The notes under the pieces: generated by a model
Told to the model about the DNA's origin: nothing
Databases searched by the model: none
Seen by the model: the letters and a program-made list of their open reading frames with translations, nothing else
Translations under genes and position numbers: made by a program
Shown: piece after piece, positions 6,757-6,813 of the stretch
Layout: every line of letters begins with the position of its first letter
Position numbering within the stretch: position 1 is the first letter of the stretch
NCBI GenBank assembly: GCA_021810815.1
Contig: JAJZHR010000130.1
Span: 1-6,813, forward strand
Reading direction: 5' to 3'
Source: Acidobacteriota bacterium
GTDB lineage: Bacteria > Acidobacteriota > Terriglobia > Terriglobales > Acidobacteriaceae
Length of the DNA: 6,813 bases

Positions 6757-6813
6757 TTGGACGGGGCTGCGAGAGACACCGCGATGTTGGCAGCGGACTT
6801 CAGCACCGCCTCC
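6753..6813 (-). CDS. C-terminal end of an unrecognised protein (5' part outside window)
   Basis: Read on the - strand from the right edge, one frame gives EAVLKSAANIAVSLAAPSK followed by TAA at 6755-6753. The ending is Ala-rich and lysine-terminated with codons ending mainly in G or C, like the other genes here, and a hairpin follows 47 bases later. A second in-frame TAA occurs four codons after the first (6743-6741). Nineteen residues are too few to assign a family, so no function is offered. The competing - strand frame starting at 6813 also stays open over this short stretch, so the reading rests on codon style and the downstream hairpin. Confidence 0.45.
   Translation of the reverse strand, partial: EAVLKSAANIAVSLAAPSK

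Overview
The window is high-GC bacterial DNA with a C/G-ending codon bias. An Oar-like TonB-dependent receptor (a carboxypeptidase-regulatory-like domain fused to a plug and outer-membrane barrel), a Tat-exported family GH95 hydrolase and the general protein style suggest an acidobacterium of the Terriglobia type. The taxon is inferred from protein style, not shown by a marker gene.

Layout, left to right. (1) Positions 1-342, + strand: the last 113 codons of a protein that looks like the C-terminal beta-sandwich of a clan-A glycoside hydrolase (GH79/GH39/GH30-like). (2) Positions 339-2900, + strand: a complete 853-residue GH95 glycosidase with a Tat signal. It overlaps gene 1 by ATGA, so the two are very probably co-transcribed and translationally coupled. 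(3) Positions 2901-3009: a short convergent intergenic gap holding a perfect 16-bp hairpin that serves as terminator. (4) Positions 3010-6495, - strand: a complete 1161-residue Oar-type TonB-dependent receptor with a Sec signal peptide, a strong Shine-Dalgarno and an upstream sigma70-like promoter. (5) Positions 6496-6752: a regulatory intergenic region with that promoter, an imperfect inverted repeat that could be an operator, and a terminator-like hairpin for the next gene. (6) Positions 6753-6813, - strand: the last 19 codons of an unrecognised gene running off the right edge.

Taken together the window looks like part of a glycan-use locus: exported glycosidases removing terminal sugars, and a large outer-membrane receptor that may import the products. 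The receptor is transcribed toward the hydrolases rather than with them, and no SusD partner is present, so the functional link is inferred from proximity only.

The observation most worth checking is in the GH95 enzyme. All recognisable catalytic residues are present, but the position that is His in characterised alpha-1,2-L-fucosidases is Thr417, the residue reported for a GH95 alpha-L-galactosidase. A default 'alpha-L-fucosidase' label may therefore be wrong. I see no CRISPR array, mobile element, tRNA, rRNA or clear sign of a new defence or mobile system.
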